46,223 nt of DNA from an uncultured Porphyromonadaceae bacterium (GTDB lineage: Bacteria > Bacteroidota > Bacteroidia > Bacteroidales > Paludibacteraceae). Position 1 is the first letter of the stretch. Every line of letters begins with the position of its first letter. Below, one piece after another: positions 26,833 through 35,480 of this stretch. A model generated the notes under the pieces. That model saw nothing but the letters and a program-made list of their open reading frames with translations. It was not told where the DNA came from and ran no database searches. The stretch spans positions 1 through 46,223 of the forward strand of contig CASEAJ010000117.1 in assembly GCA_949285425.1 (NCBI GenBank), read 5' to 3'. The position numbers and the translations under genes were made by a program.

Positions 26833-27702
26833 ATGCGTATGATGACAAACCTGCGAAAACTTCAACTGCTGGCAGGCATGCTTTGCTCGTTTGCCTTTAT
26901 GTCGGCCCAGCACCAAGTCCCGTGTGTGAGGGAGACACTGGAGAACCTGCCCGGACTGATAACCTATTGGGACTTTGCTCCGGGCGACAGCGCGCTGACT
27001 TCCCGGGGCAATGGTTCGTGGACGCTGCTTTGTGCCGATGACCGACAGCCGGTTACTGTGTCCGAAGGGCCTTTGTCGGGTCATTCCATCTTGTTTGATG
27101 GAACGAACTACCTGTATATACCTTATGAGAAAACCGGACGCCTGAATGTAAAGACCAACGCTGTGACGGTGGTGGCCTGGATAAAATGGAGCGGCGAACA
27201 AACGGGTTTTCTGGGTGGCATGTGGAACGAACATCAGGCAGGGGGCATGCGTCAGTACGGGCTGTTTGTCTCATTGCCTCATTACAACGGAGCAAACCAG
27301 GTTTGCGGACATATATCGCAGACCGGGAAGCCTACGCCGCCTTTTCCTTTTTCCATTGACTATTCGGCCAGCAAACAGGAGGTCCCGCCCGGCCAATGGT
27401 GTTGTGCGGCCTTCACTTACGATGGCACCTATATACGTTCTTACCTCAACGGGCGGTTTGAAGAACGGGAGATAGAACTCATAAACCACACTCAGGGATT
27501 TGAGGGCTACCCCGATGGACTGAGACAATCGAAAAATCCCTACTATTTCCCCGATGGCATTGGCGACAATGGGTCGGACTTCACCGTGGGTGCGGTGCTG
27601 CTTAAAGGCGGCATGGGCAATTTCTACAAAGGTCTGCTGGGCGGACTGGCGGTGTTTGACCGGGCACTGACGGAAGAAGAACTGCAACTGCTGTTTGAAT
27701 AA
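26833..27702 (+). CDS. Secreted LamG/concanavalin A-like domain protein
   Basis: 289 aa from ATG 26833 (MRMMTNLRKLQLLAGMLCSF...MSAQ signal peptide); ATGs at 26839 and 26842 are alternatives. The mature part is one LamG-like jelly-roll domain: GLITYWDFAPGDSALTSRG, ILFDGTNYLYIPY, AVTVVAWIKWSG, AFTYDGTYIRSYLNG, and GLLGGLAVFDRALTEEELQLLFE. Such domains bind or are attached to glycans. No catalytic domain is attached. It faces the DUF5686 gene tail-to-tail with 34 bp between. It may be a surface glycan-binding protein; target unknown. Confidence 0.75.
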   Translation: MRMMTNLRKLQLLAGMLCSFAFMSAQHQVPCVRETLENLPGLITYWDFAPGDSALTSRGNGSWTLLCADDRQPVTVSEGPLSGHSILFDGTNYLYIPYEKTGRLNVKTNAVTVVAWIKWSGEQTGFLGGMWNEHQAGGMRQYGLFVSLPHYNGANQVCGHISQTGKPTPPFPFSIDYSASKQEVPPGQWCCAAFTYDGTYIRSYLNGRFEEREIELINHTQGFEGYPDGLRQSKNPYYFPDGIGDNGSDFTVGAVLLKGGMGNFYKGLLGGLAVFDRALTEEELQLLFE

Positions 27703-27736
27703 AAGGAGCGATACCTGCTACGGTGAACCGTTGGCA

Positions 27737-30136
27737 TCAGAACCCGAAACGCAGTCCGAAACTGAATCCTCCGGGGTCAATGTCATTGTAGTGGTTTGTG
27801 AAGCGGTAATTGAACTGCACGGCGAACAGTCCCAGCAGGTTGGTGATTCCCACGGTGCCTTCCACATAGGGCACGGTCATGGGGCGCAGATAGGCGGGCA
27901 GGTCGGGAAAGTCGAGCACTTCGCGGTGATGGCTGTTCAGTCCGCCGGCAACGGCTTTCAGACCTACGAACTCGCGTATGCCGAGATGTTTTATGTAGGG
28001 AATGTGGTTGAACACCAAACCGTTGAACACGAACTCGGTGGTTGCCTGCACATATTTGTCGTGCCCGAACTCCATGTAGCGCATGCGGTTGAACTGATAG
28101 AAGGCTATGCCGTTGGGCTCGACTCCCGGCGAGAACTCGAGCAACGGGTAGGGCACTTGTCCGAGCACGCATCCTGCCTCGAGTGCATAGCGCCACGTGC
28201 CGATGGCCGTATTCACCTTATGGCGCATGGAGGCAATGAACTTTCCATAATATCCTTCGCGGTTTCCCACAGCATAGTGCCCCGCTTCGACGGTGGCGTA
28301 TATGACGGGCTTTTCATTTTGTATATACATGCGGGTGAGATGGTCATCATACTTGCGTTCGCCGAACGAGAAGCGGGTGGTCCATGCCAGTGCATGTTGG
28401 CGCAGGTTGCCTGTGGACACCCCGTTTTGGGTCATGGGCATGCATGTGTTGGGCAGCAGGGTGTTGCGGCGCAGGCTGAGCGTTGACTCTATGTCGCGCG
28501 TCCAGTCGCGGGCATACGACAGCGACCATTCGTGCCGGCGGCTGAGCCTGCGGCCCGATTGCAGCGAGAGTAGCGTGCTCACAATTTCTTCGTCGGCCAG
28601 GTCCCAGGGGTCCTCACGGCGCAGGTAGTTGTTGTAGTTGTAGTCTATGCGCCGGTAGTCGTCGGTATAGCGCAGTTCCAGCACGTTGCGCCGCGGCAAC
28701 GGCAGACGCAGGCGGCCGAAAGCCGACCAGGGCACCGAGCGGTCGCGGAAGGCATAGCCCGCATATCCGCCTATGGATGCGTTCTTCCACAGACGTTCGT
28801 TGGTGCGCAGGGGTACAACGACCCTCAGTCCTTCGATGTCGGTGAGGCGGAGTGTCTGTTGCAGCGGCCCGAAGTCGATGAAGCCGGCGCGGGCGTATGA
28901 GGTGAGCGCGGCATCGGCCACCCACTTGGCCACGCGCATGAAGGGTGTGTCTTCCATGGTCTGCATGCGTTCCTCGAGTGTTTCTACGGAGTACTCGCTT
29001 TGAGCGAAACTGTCGCGTGCGAGCGGAGGCACCGAACGGGTGTCGAGCGAAAGGCTTTGCCGCAGCAGCAGTTCGGAAGGGCGGGGCAGGGTGTCGCCGG
29101 GCAGGGTATAGCTCATGCCGATGGTCAGTTCGCCGGTGCGTTGCACCCACAGCCGGCCCGGCAAGGTGTCGAACTGCTGGCGCACCCGCAGCCCGTGCAC
29201 GTAGTTCAGGTTGGCCTGCCGGGGCAGTTCGGCCTCAATGTAGGTGAGTGCGAGGGTGGCCGAGTCGAACCGGAGCGTGCCGTCGAAGGCCAGGTTCTTG
29301 GGGTTGCGGCTGCGGAAGCGTATGACGTACTGTTTGCCGCTGTCGGTGTACAGGCTGTCGGTGAGGTAGTAGTTGTAATAGCTGTTGCCTATGTTGGCCA
29401 GCGGGCTGACCATGCTTTTGCCCAGCACGGTCACGGCGTTGCGGTAGAAGTTCAGTTCGGGATTCAGGCCATCGGTCAGCTGCATCACCAGCCGGTCGGT
29501 CTTTTCGGAGGTGGTGAACAGGCGTCGGGCCGTCTCCTCGCGCCCTTTGTTGGTGATGCTGAGTTCGCTTTCGGCCATGTAGAGGGGCACGGTGAGTGTC
29601 GGGTCGTCGGGCGAGAGGTCGCCCGTGCGCAGTTGGTCGAACAGGCGGCGGTTCGTGCGTCCGTCGTCGGTACGGCTCAGCACCACCAGGCTTTGTGCCA
29701 CGCCTTGTGCCCGGTAGTCGGGCCGCAGGGTCACATCGTTTGCCTTGCGCATGAGGCGCAGCCGCTTCATCCAGTCGAGGGCGGGGTTGGAGCCGGGCAG
29801 CACGAACAGTTCGTCGAGCAGTGTGCTCTGCTCCTGCATTTCCACGGTGATGAAGGCCGATTGTCCGGGTTTTATTTTCACCTCTTCGGTGCGGTAGCCC
29901 ACGGCCGAGAACACGAGCCGTTCTTCGTCGGTGTCGGTGCGCAGCAGGAAGTAGCCTTCGGCATTTGTGGCCGTGCCGTCGGAGGTGTTCTTGAAGTACA
30001 CGTTGACCGAGGCGAGCGGCAGGCGGTCGCGTTCGTCGAGCACCTGGCCGATGGCCACCGTCTCGGCACGCAACCCTCCGGCACATACCAGCATGAGGCA
30101 GGCGGCCATGCGCGCCAAAAAGCGTGCGGGGCACAT
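27737..30136 (-). CDS. DUF5686 outer-membrane protein with carboxypeptidase-like regulatory domain
   Basis: 799 aa from ATG 30136; a start 15 codons earlier is possible but less signal-like. Signal peptide (ARFLARMAACLMLVCAGGL), then a CarboxypepD_reg-like domain (about 25-100: GQVLDERDRLPLASVNVYFK, GYFLLRTDTDEE, FSAVGYRTEEV), and then a long region with alternating aromatic strands ending in GFSFGLRFGF, typical of an outer-membrane barrel. DUF5686 is a Bacteroidetes family of unknown function that resembles TonB receptors without the plug. It follows xerD on the same strand by 63 bp. Confidence 0.75.
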   Translation of the reverse strand: MCPARFLARMAACLMLVCAGGLRAETVAIGQVLDERDRLPLASVNVYFKNTSDGTATNAEGYFLLRTDTDEERLVFSAVGYRTEEVKIKPGQSAFITVEMQEQSTLLDELFVLPGSNPALDWMKRLRLMRKANDVTLRPDYRAQGVAQSLVVLSRTDDGRTNRRLFDQLRTGDLSPDDPTLTVPLYMAESELSITNKGREETARRLFTTSEKTDRLVMQLTDGLNPELNFYRNAVTVLGKSMVSPLANIGNSYYNYYLTDSLYTDSGKQYVIRFRSRNPKNLAFDGTLRFDSATLALTYIEAELPRQANLNYVHGLRVRQQFDTLPGRLWVQRTGELTIGMSYTLPGDTLPRPSELLLRQSLSLDTRSVPPLARDSFAQSEYSVETLEERMQTMEDTPFMRVAKWVADAALTSYARAGFIDFGPLQQTLRLTDIEGLRVVVPLRTNERLWKNASIGGYAGYAFRDRSVPWSAFGRLRLPLPRRNVLELRYTDDYRRIDYNYNNYLRREDPWDLADEEIVSTLLSLQSGRRLSRRHEWSLSYARDWTRDIESTLSLRRNTLLPNTCMPMTQNGVSTGNLRQHALAWTTRFSFGERKYDDHLTRMYIQNEKPVIYATVEAGHYAVGNREGYYGKFIASMRHKVNTAIGTWRYALEAGCVLGQVPYPLLEFSPGVEPNGIAFYQFNRMRYMEFGHDKYVQATTEFVFNGLVFNHIPYIKHLGIREFVGLKAVAGGLNSHHREVLDFPDLPAYLRPMTVPYVEGTVGITNLLGLFAVQFNYRFTNHYNDIDPGGFSFGLRFGF

Positions 30137-30199
30137 GTTGTGCCGTTTGTTTGTCCTATATAATATTGGTCTCAGCACCATGTTTCTTTTCTTCTTGTG

Positions 30200-31141
30200 T
30201 CAGGCTTTGCGCCTGCTGTCCTCGGCTTGTGCGGCCGGTTCGTCCGGTTGTGTGTGCCGGGCCAGCGGATGATACTGCATGATGGCTTCGCGCAGGTAGT
30301 GCACGTCGAGGTGGGTGTACAGCTCGGTGGTGGTGATGGACTCGTGTCCGAGCAGCTGCTGTATGGCCCGCAGGTTGGCTCCGTTTTCGAGCAGGTGGGT
30401 GGCAAACGAGTGGCGGAACGTGTGCGGACTCACCGTCTTGTGCACGCCGGCCGCCTCGGCCAGCCGTCGCACAATCTCGAATATCATGGCCCGTGTGAGG
30501 CGTGCTCCGCGGCGGTTGAGGAAGAGGTAGTCTTCGTTGCCCTTCTTCACGTCGAGTGCGTTGCGGTCGGTGCGCCACAGGCCTATCTGCTTCACCGACT
30601 GGGGCGACAGCGGTACGAGCCTTTGCTTGCTGCCCTTGCCTTCGACCAGCATGTAGCCTTCGTCCAGATAGAGGTTGGACAGGCGCAGGTCCACCAGCTC
30701 CGACACCCGCAGCCCCGACCCGTAGAGCACCTCGATGATGGCCCGGTTGCGGTGTCCCTCCGGCTTCGACAGGTCTATGGCCGCTATCATGGCGTCAATC
30801 TCGTCCACCGAAAGCACTTCGGGCAGATGCATGCCTATCTTCGGAGCTTCGAGCAGTTCGGTGGGGTCGTTGTCGATGATGTCGCGGTAAACGAGGAAGC
30901 GGTAAAACGACTTTACCCCCGACAGTATGCGTGCCTGCGAACGGGGGTGAATGCCGCTCGAGGCCACTTCCACCAGAAAGTCGCGCAGATGTTCGGTGCT
31001 TGCCTGCTCGGGCTCGATGCCCGCCTCGTGCAGGTAGTCGAGCAGTTTCGACAGGTCGCGCAAGTAAGCCATCACCGAGTTGGGCGACAGCGACTTCTCA
31101 AGCGTGAGGTACAGGCGATATTCATCCATCCATGCCGACAT
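30200..31141 (-). CDS. xerD: Tyrosine recombinase XerD
   Basis: 313 aa from ATG 31141 (MSAWMDEYRLYLTLEKSLSP), the normal XerD size; the longer frame to 31321 runs into the promoter repeats. An N-terminal SAM-like core-binding domain (about 1-95) is followed by the catalytic domain with R in YGSGLRVSELVDL, K in VEGKGSKQRLVPLS, HTFRHSFATHLL, LGH and the nucleophile Tyr in TTTELYTHLD. It resolves chromosome dimers at dif with XerC. The nearest -7 box (TACCTTTGC) lies only 7 bp before the ATG, so the mRNA would be nearly leaderless. Confidence 0.9.
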   Translation of the reverse strand: MSAWMDEYRLYLTLEKSLSPNSVMAYLRDLSKLLDYLHEAGIEPEQASTEHLRDFLVEVASSGIHPRSQARILSGVKSFYRFLVYRDIIDNDPTELLEAPKIGMHLPEVLSVDEIDAMIAAIDLSKPEGHRNRAIIEVLYGSGLRVSELVDLRLSNLYLDEGYMLVEGKGSKQRLVPLSPQSVKQIGLWRTDRNALDVKKGNEDYLFLNRRGARLTRAMIFEIVRRLAEAAGVHKTVSPHTFRHSFATHLLENGANLRAIQQLLGHESITTTELYTHLDVHYLREAIMQYHPLARHTQPDEPAAQAEDSRRKA

Positions 31142-31147
31142 AGCGCT

Positions 31148-31299
31148 GCAAAGGTAGTGAAAGGTGAGTGCAATGGCAAATGAAAACAAGGTTTTTCCGC
31201 CGTTTTCATTTGACATGGCCGAACCGCCTCCTGCCTTATGTAAAGGTAGTGAAAGGTGAGTGCAAGGACGAATGAAAACAAGGTTTTTCCGCCTCGTCC
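31148..31299 (-). repeat. Tandem promoter/hairpin element, copy set 2 (before xerD)
   Basis: A 24-bp block AAAGGTAGTGAAAGGTGAGT... at 31150-31173 recurs at 31242-31265, a 92-bp period. Each carries a minus-strand -7 box (TACCTTTGC at 31156-31148; TACCTTTAC at 31248-31240). Copy 1 has a perfect 11-bp hairpin CAAATGAAAAC/GTTTTCATTTG; copy 2 keeps the inner sequence but has a different outer stem GGACGA/TCGTCC. GCCGAACCGCC follows copy 1, as in the 7.5-kb set. Confidence 0.75.
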
Positions 31300-31385
31300 C
31301 CCTATATGGGGAAGGCGGCACGGGGTAGCGCAGGGTATATTTTCACAGAAAATAAGGAAAATGAAAACGGCCTGCCCGAGCCGCC

Positions 31386-31660
31386 GGTTACGACGGACGT
31401 CCGCGATGACCTGTGACGGACGTCCGTGATGACTTACGACGGACGTCCGTGATGAGCTACGACGGACGTCCGTCGTAACCGACGACCTCAGTATGTCGCA
31501 GCTGACGACCTTAGTATCTCACAACCGACGACTTCAGCATGTCGTGACCGACGACCTCAGTATGTCGTGACCGACGACCTCAGTATGTCGTGACCGATGA
31601 CTTCAGTATGTCGTCTCTTACGACTTAGGCAAGTCATTGCTACCGACTTAGGCAAGTCGT
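31386..31660. repeat. Palindrome array 3: twelve 23-bp units between xerD and ispD
   Basis: GAC begins a dyad every 23 bp at 31392, 31415, 31438, 31461, 31484, 31507, 31530, 31553, 31576, 31599, 31622 and 31645. The first four units carry ACGGACGTCCGT and are enclosed by perfect 18-bp arms (31386-31403, 31463-31480; GGTTACGACGGACGTCCG). The next eight change sequence (GACCTCAGTATGTC, finally GACTTAGGCAAGTC) but stay in exact register with the same dyad centre. It fills the 600-bp divergent gap and has no coding potential. Confidence 0.88.
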
Positions 31661-31735
31661 TTTTCACGGCCTTCCATAAGACAATCCGCATTCGTCAAAA
31701 CCATCAAGGTTTGCTGGTTTTACTCTCATTTGCAT

Positions 31736-31744
31736 TATCTTTGC
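31736..31744 (+). promoter_or_regulatory. Putative -7 box (TATCTTTGC) giving a leaderless ispD transcript
   Basis: TATCTTTGC ends three bases before the ATG at 31748, with TTTG at 31710-31713 as a -33 candidate. The expected start of transcription falls on or next to the A of the ATG. Confidence 0.6.
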
Positions 31745-31747
31745 ACC

Positions 31748-32413
31748 ATGAAAAAGACCGTCATCATAGTGGCAGGAGGCAAGGGTGAACGCATGCAAAG
31801 CACCCTGCCCAAGCAGTTCATCGAACTGAACGGACTGCCCATCCTCATGCACACCATCGCCGCATTCGCCGCCTACGACTCCGCCATGGACTGCATCGTG
31901 GTGCTGCCCGCCGGGCAAATGGCGCACTGGCAGCAGCTTTGCACCCTCCACCGCTTTGCCCTGCCCCACCTCACGGTGGCCGGCGGGCCCACACGCTTCC
32001 ACTCGGTGCGCAACGGACTGCAGGCCGTCCGCCTGCCCTCGCTCGTGGCCGTGCACGACGGGGTGCGCCCCCTTGTCGACCGCGACACCATCGGCCGATG
32101 CTTCGACTGTGCCCGGCAGCAGGGCGCGGCCATACCCGCCACGCCCCTCACCGACAGCATCCGCATGCTCCGGGGCGACTCGAGCCAAGCCTGCGACCGC
32201 AGCCTCTTCCGCCTGGTGCAGACCCCCCAGGTGTTCGACGGCGACCTGCTGAGCCGTGCCTACGAACAGGACTATTCGCCCGCCTTCACCGACGATGCCT
32301 CGGTGGTAGAAGCCTGCGGACACCCCGTCGCCCTGGTCGAAGGCAGCACCCGCAACATCAAAATAACCACCCCCATGGACCTGAAGCTGGCCGAAATGCT
32401 CATGCAGCAGTAG
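31748..32413 (+). CDS. ispD: 2-C-methyl-D-erythritol 4-phosphate cytidylyltransferase
   Basis: 221 aa from ATG 31748 (MKKTVIIVAGGKGERM). IspD couples CTP to methylerythritol phosphate in the non-mevalonate isoprenoid pathway. Motifs: the CTP-binding IVAGGKGERMQSTLPKQF, GPTRFHSVRNGL, VAVHDGVRPLV, and near the end TDDASVVEACG and NIKITTPMDLKLAE. The start codon lies right after the -7 box, so upstream start codons are excluded. The DUF4290 gene follows after 67 bp with its own -7 box. Confidence 0.93.
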   Translation: MKKTVIIVAGGKGERMQSTLPKQFIELNGLPILMHTIAAFAAYDSAMDCIVVLPAGQMAHWQQLCTLHRFALPHLTVAGGPTRFHSVRNGLQAVRLPSLVAVHDGVRPLVDRDTIGRCFDCARQQGAAIPATPLTDSIRMLRGDSSQACDRSLFRLVQTPQVFDGDLLSRAYEQDYSPAFTDDASVVEACGHPVALVEGSTRNIKITTPMDLKLAEMLMQQ

Positions 32414-32452
32414 TTTATCACACTCATATATGGAGGATTATCAAAAAAAACG

Positions 32453-32461
32453 TACCTTTGC
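32453..32461 (+). promoter_or_regulatory. Putative -7 box (TACCTTTGC) for the DUF4290-murA pair
   Basis: TACCTTTGC lies 19 bp before ATG 32481. A more upstream ATG at 32430 precedes this box and is therefore unlikely to be the start. Confidence 0.6.
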
Positions 32462-32480
32462 CGCAAATAATTCACCACTT

Positions 32481-33068
32481 ATGGAATACTCAACACAGAA
32501 AGGCAAACTGGTAATGCCTGAATACGGGCGTAACATACAGCAGATGATTGACTATGCCCTCACGATAGAAGACCGCGCCGAACGGACGCGATGCGTGCAG
32601 ACCATCGTCTACTTCATGGGCAACTTCTTCCCCTACCTGCGCGACGTGAACGACTTCAAGCATAAGTTGTGGGACCACGTGGCCGTCATGTCCGACTTCA
32701 AGCTCGACATTGACTACCCCTACGAGATAGCCGGGCCCGAAAGCCTGCGCTCGCACCCCGAACGCATGGAATATCCCTCCGGACGCATCCGCTACATGCA
32801 CTACGGACGCATGCTGGAGGAAATGATTGTGAAGGCCGCCGACTACCCCGAAGGCGAGGAACGCGAAGTGCTGATACGACTCCTTGCCAACCAGATGAAG
32901 AAATGCCTCATCACCTGGAACAAGGAAGTGGCCGAAGACCGCAAGATATACGACGACCTGCGCGAACTCTCGGGCGGAAAGATTGACCTGCCCGACGACT
33001 ACCTCCGTCTCATCGACTCGAAAGAGCCGGTGTACAACAACCGCAAGAACAAGAAACAGAAGAAATAA
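32481..33068 (+). CDS. DUF4290 family protein
   Basis: 195 aa, no signal peptide, helical and charged (YGRNIQQMIDYALTIEDR, FPYLRDVNDFKHKLWDH, YMHYGRMLEEMI, LIRLLANQMKKCLITWN) with a Lys-rich tail. It belongs to DUF4290, a Bacteroidetes family regularly coded just before murA, as here with a 15-bp gap. A role linked to cell-wall precursor synthesis is inferred from this pairing only. Confidence 0.8.
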   Translation: MEYSTQKGKLVMPEYGRNIQQMIDYALTIEDRAERTRCVQTIVYFMGNFFPYLRDVNDFKHKLWDHVAVMSDFKLDIDYPYEIAGPESLRSHPERMEYPSGRIRYMHYGRMLEEMIVKAADYPEGEEREVLIRLLANQMKKCLITWNKEVAEDRKIYDDLRELSGGKIDLPDDYLRLIDSKEPVYNNRKNKKQKK

Positions 33069-33083
33069 ACCGATACTGCTGCC

Positions 33084-34391
33084 ATGGCTTCATTTATCAT
33101 AGAAGGCGGACGGAAACTGTCCGGCGAAATCATTCCCCAGGGGGCCAAGAACGAAGCGCTGCAAGTGCTGTGTGCCACCCTGCTCACCTCCGAAACCGTC
33201 ACCATCAGTAACCTGCCCGACATTCTCGACGTGAACAACCTTATCGGCCTGCTGGCCGACATGGGGGTGACCGTCAACCGCCTTGACAAGGACACCTGCT
33301 CCTTCCGGGCGGCCGACGTCCGCATGGACTATCTGCAGACCGACGACTTCTACCGCAAAAGTGCAGCCTTGCGCGGTTCGGTCATGCTGGTGGGACCGCT
33401 CGTGGCACGTTTCGGCCGCGCCATGATACCCAAGCCCGGTGGCGACAAGATAGGACGCCGCCGCCTCGACACGCACTTCGTCGGCATACACAAGCTGGGC
33501 GCCGACTTCCACTACGATGCCGACCGCAAACGCTATGAAATAGCCGCCCGGAAACTCACCGGCAGCTACATGCTGCTCGACGAAGCATCGGTCACCGGAA
33601 CGGCCAATATCATCATGGCCGCCATCATGGCCGAAGGCACCACAACCATATACAATGCTGCCTGCGAACCCTATGTGCAGCAACTGTGCCGCATGCTCAA
33701 CGCCATGGGAGCCCGCATATCGGGCATCGGGTCGAACCTGCTCACCATCGAGGGCGTGCGCGAACTGCATGGATGCACGCACCGCATTCTGCCCGACATG
33801 ATTGAAGTGGGCAGTTTCATCGGCATGGCCGCCATGACCGGCTCCGCAATCACCATAAAGGACGTGGCCTACCGCGAACTGGGCATTATCCCCGACAGTT
33901 TCCGCCGCTTGGGCATAGAGGTGCTGCAGCGCAACGACGACATTGTGGTGCCGCAACAGGACAGCTATACCATCGAATCGTTCATCGATGGCTCTATCAT
34001 GACCATAGCCGACGCTCCCTGGCCGGGACTCACTCCCGACCTGCTGAGCGTGTTCCTCGTAGTGGCCGCCAAGGCCAACGGCAGTGTGCTCATACACCAG
34101 AAAATGTTCGAAAGCCGTCTGTTTTTTGTGGACAAGCTGATTGACATGGGGGCGAAAATCATATTGTGCGACCCGCACCGGGCTACGGTCATCGGCATGG
34201 GCAACAACCTGCACCTGCGTGCCGCGGTCATGACTTCGCCCGACATACGTGCCGGCATCGCCTTGCTCATAGCAGCCCTTTGCGCCGAAGGCACCAGCAC
34301 CATTCACAACATCGACCAGATAGACCGGGGGTATCAGAACATAGATCTCCGTCTCAACGCACTGGGAGCGAACATACGGAGAGAACCATAA
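33084..34391 (+). CDS. murA: UDP-N-acetylglucosamine 1-carboxyvinyltransferase with Asp in place of active-site Cys
   Basis: 435 aa. MurA transfers enolpyruvate to UDP-GlcNAc, the first committed step of peptidoglycan synthesis. QGAKNEALQ carries Lys22, and KPGGDKIGRRRLDTHF holds the active-site loop. At residue 121 (GAC, 33444-33446) the loop has Asp where E. coli has Cys115, the residue fosfomycin alkylates. Other MurA enzymes with Asp here are naturally fosfomycin resistant. Later motifs DMIEVGSFIGMAA and PDIRAGIALLIAAL are normal. Follows the DUF4290 gene in one operon; a strong terminator follows at 34427. Confidence 0.93.
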   Translation: MASFIIEGGRKLSGEIIPQGAKNEALQVLCATLLTSETVTISNLPDILDVNNLIGLLADMGVTVNRLDKDTCSFRAADVRMDYLQTDDFYRKSAALRGSVMLVGPLVARFGRAMIPKPGGDKIGRRRLDTHFVGIHKLGADFHYDADRKRYEIAARKLTGSYMLLDEASVTGTANIIMAAIMAEGTTTIYNAACEPYVQQLCRMLNAMGARISGIGSNLLTIEGVRELHGCTHRILPDMIEVGSFIGMAAMTGSAITIKDVAYRELGIIPDSFRRLGIEVLQRNDDIVVPQQDSYTIESFIDGSIMTIADAPWPGLTPDLLSVFLVVAAKANGSVLIHQKMFESRLFFVDKLIDMGAKIILCDPHRATVIGMGNNLHLRAAVMTSPDIRAGIALLIAALCAEGTSTIHNIDQIDRGYQNIDLRLNALGANIRREP

Positions 34392-34426
34392 GCCTCTGCA
34401 ACAGAAAGAGGATTCCTGAAACACTC

Positions 34427-34470
34427 GAAAGGGGAAGAACGGCATTGGTCCGCTTCTTCCCCTTTTCATT
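34427..34470 (+). terminator. Rho-independent-like terminator after murA
   Basis: GAAAGGGGAAGAACGG pairs with CCGCTTCTTCCCCTTTTC (one bulged base) around a short loop, followed by T-rich sequence. Confidence 0.75.
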
Positions 34471-34573
34471 TTCCTTTATGCTGTAAGTGTCATTTTATCC
34501 TTATTATGCATGAAAACAGGGTGGCTTTATCAGAATTGTAGCTGCGGTGCTGCGTTATTTCGTGGAAAATCCG

Positions 34574-34581
34574 TAAGTTTG
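34574..34581 (+). promoter_or_regulatory. Putative -7 box (TAAGTTTG) for proC
   Basis: Matches TAnnTTTG 31 bp before the proC ATG at 34613. Confidence 0.5.
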
Positions 34582-34612
34582 TGGCACGTAACTTTCCCAA
34601 ATCATAGTAATA

Positions 34613-35410
34613 ATGCAGACAGAACAATTGCGCATTGCCATACTGGGTGCCGGCAACATGGGAGGGGCCATGGCACGGGCATTGGCAAAATCGGGCATGG
34701 TGCCCGAAGGTAATATCCGGGTGAGCAATCCCTCACCGGCAAAACTCGAGGCCTTGCAGGCGGCGTTTCCCGGCATGTACGTATCGTCCTCGAACATGGA
34801 GGTGTCGGCCGATGCCGATGTGGTCATTGTGGCCGTGAAACCTTGGCTGGTACGTATGGTACTGGCCGAAGTAGCCGGACAACTGAAGGACGATGCCATA
34901 GTGGTTTCGGTGGCAGCCGGAGTCACGCTGGCACAGCTCGATGAATATGCGGGCGGTGGTGGCCGGCCTACGTTCCGTGTCATTCCCAACACGGCCATTG
35001 AAGTGGGACAGGGAGTTTCCGCTGTGTCGGCACAGCACGAGACGGACGAGCAACGGCAGTGCATCATGGGGTTGTTCGACACGATGGGCGCTACGTTTTT
35101 TGTGCCCGAGAATCGGCTCAATGCCTATATGTCGCTCGCATCGTGTGGCATAGCCTATGCCTTCCGTTACATCCGGGCCGCCATGGAGGGTGGTGTGGAA
35201 ATGGGTATCCGTCCCGATGAGGCGAAACGTGTAGTGATGCAGACCTTGCGCGGAGCGGTGGCCGTGCTCGAAGCTAATGGTACGCATCCCGAAGCCGAAG
35301 TCGACCGCGTGACCACTCCCGGTGGCATTACCATCCGCGGACTCAATGAAATGGAGGCCAACGGTTTTACCAATGCGGTTATCAAAGGGTTGAAAGCCAG
35401 CAACGGCTGA
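34613..35410 (+). CDS. proC: Pyrroline-5-carboxylate reductase
   Basis: 265 aa. Final step of proline synthesis: reduces pyrroline-5-carboxylate with NAD(P)H. The Rossmann motif IAILGAGNMGGAMARALAKSG is at residues 8-28, followed by VVIVAVKPW, VVSVAAGV, RVIPNTAIEVGQG and the C-terminal signature PGGITIRGLNEME. No signal peptide. The XRE-cupin gene starts 70 bp downstream on the same strand. Confidence 0.92.
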   Translation: MQTEQLRIAILGAGNMGGAMARALAKSGMVPEGNIRVSNPSPAKLEALQAAFPGMYVSSSNMEVSADADVVIVAVKPWLVRMVLAEVAGQLKDDAIVVSVAAGVTLAQLDEYAGGGGRPTFRVIPNTAIEVGQGVSAVSAQHETDEQRQCIMGLFDTMGATFFVPENRLNAYMSLASCGIAYAFRYIRAAMEGGVEMGIRPDEAKRVVMQTLRGAVAVLEANGTHPEAEVDRVTTPGGITIRGLNEMEANGFTNAVIKGLKASNG

Positions 35411-35480
35411 ACGGCCAGTGTGTAATTCATCCGTGTGCCTTGTCCTTGGCAGGCGGAGCAAACGATTCAGACAGAAATTT

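Noticed and set aside
31142..31321. N-terminal extension of XerD
   Set aside because: It reads through the duplicated promoter element; the ATG at 31141 gives the standard XerD length.
31386..31660. Array considered as a CRISPR
   Set aside because: Period of 23 bp is too short, there are no unique spacers, units are palindromic and drift gradually, and no cas genes are present.
33090..34469. 459-codon open frame antisense to murA
   Set aside because: Biased residue use (Gly, His, Val, Gln) and full overlap with an unmistakable murA.
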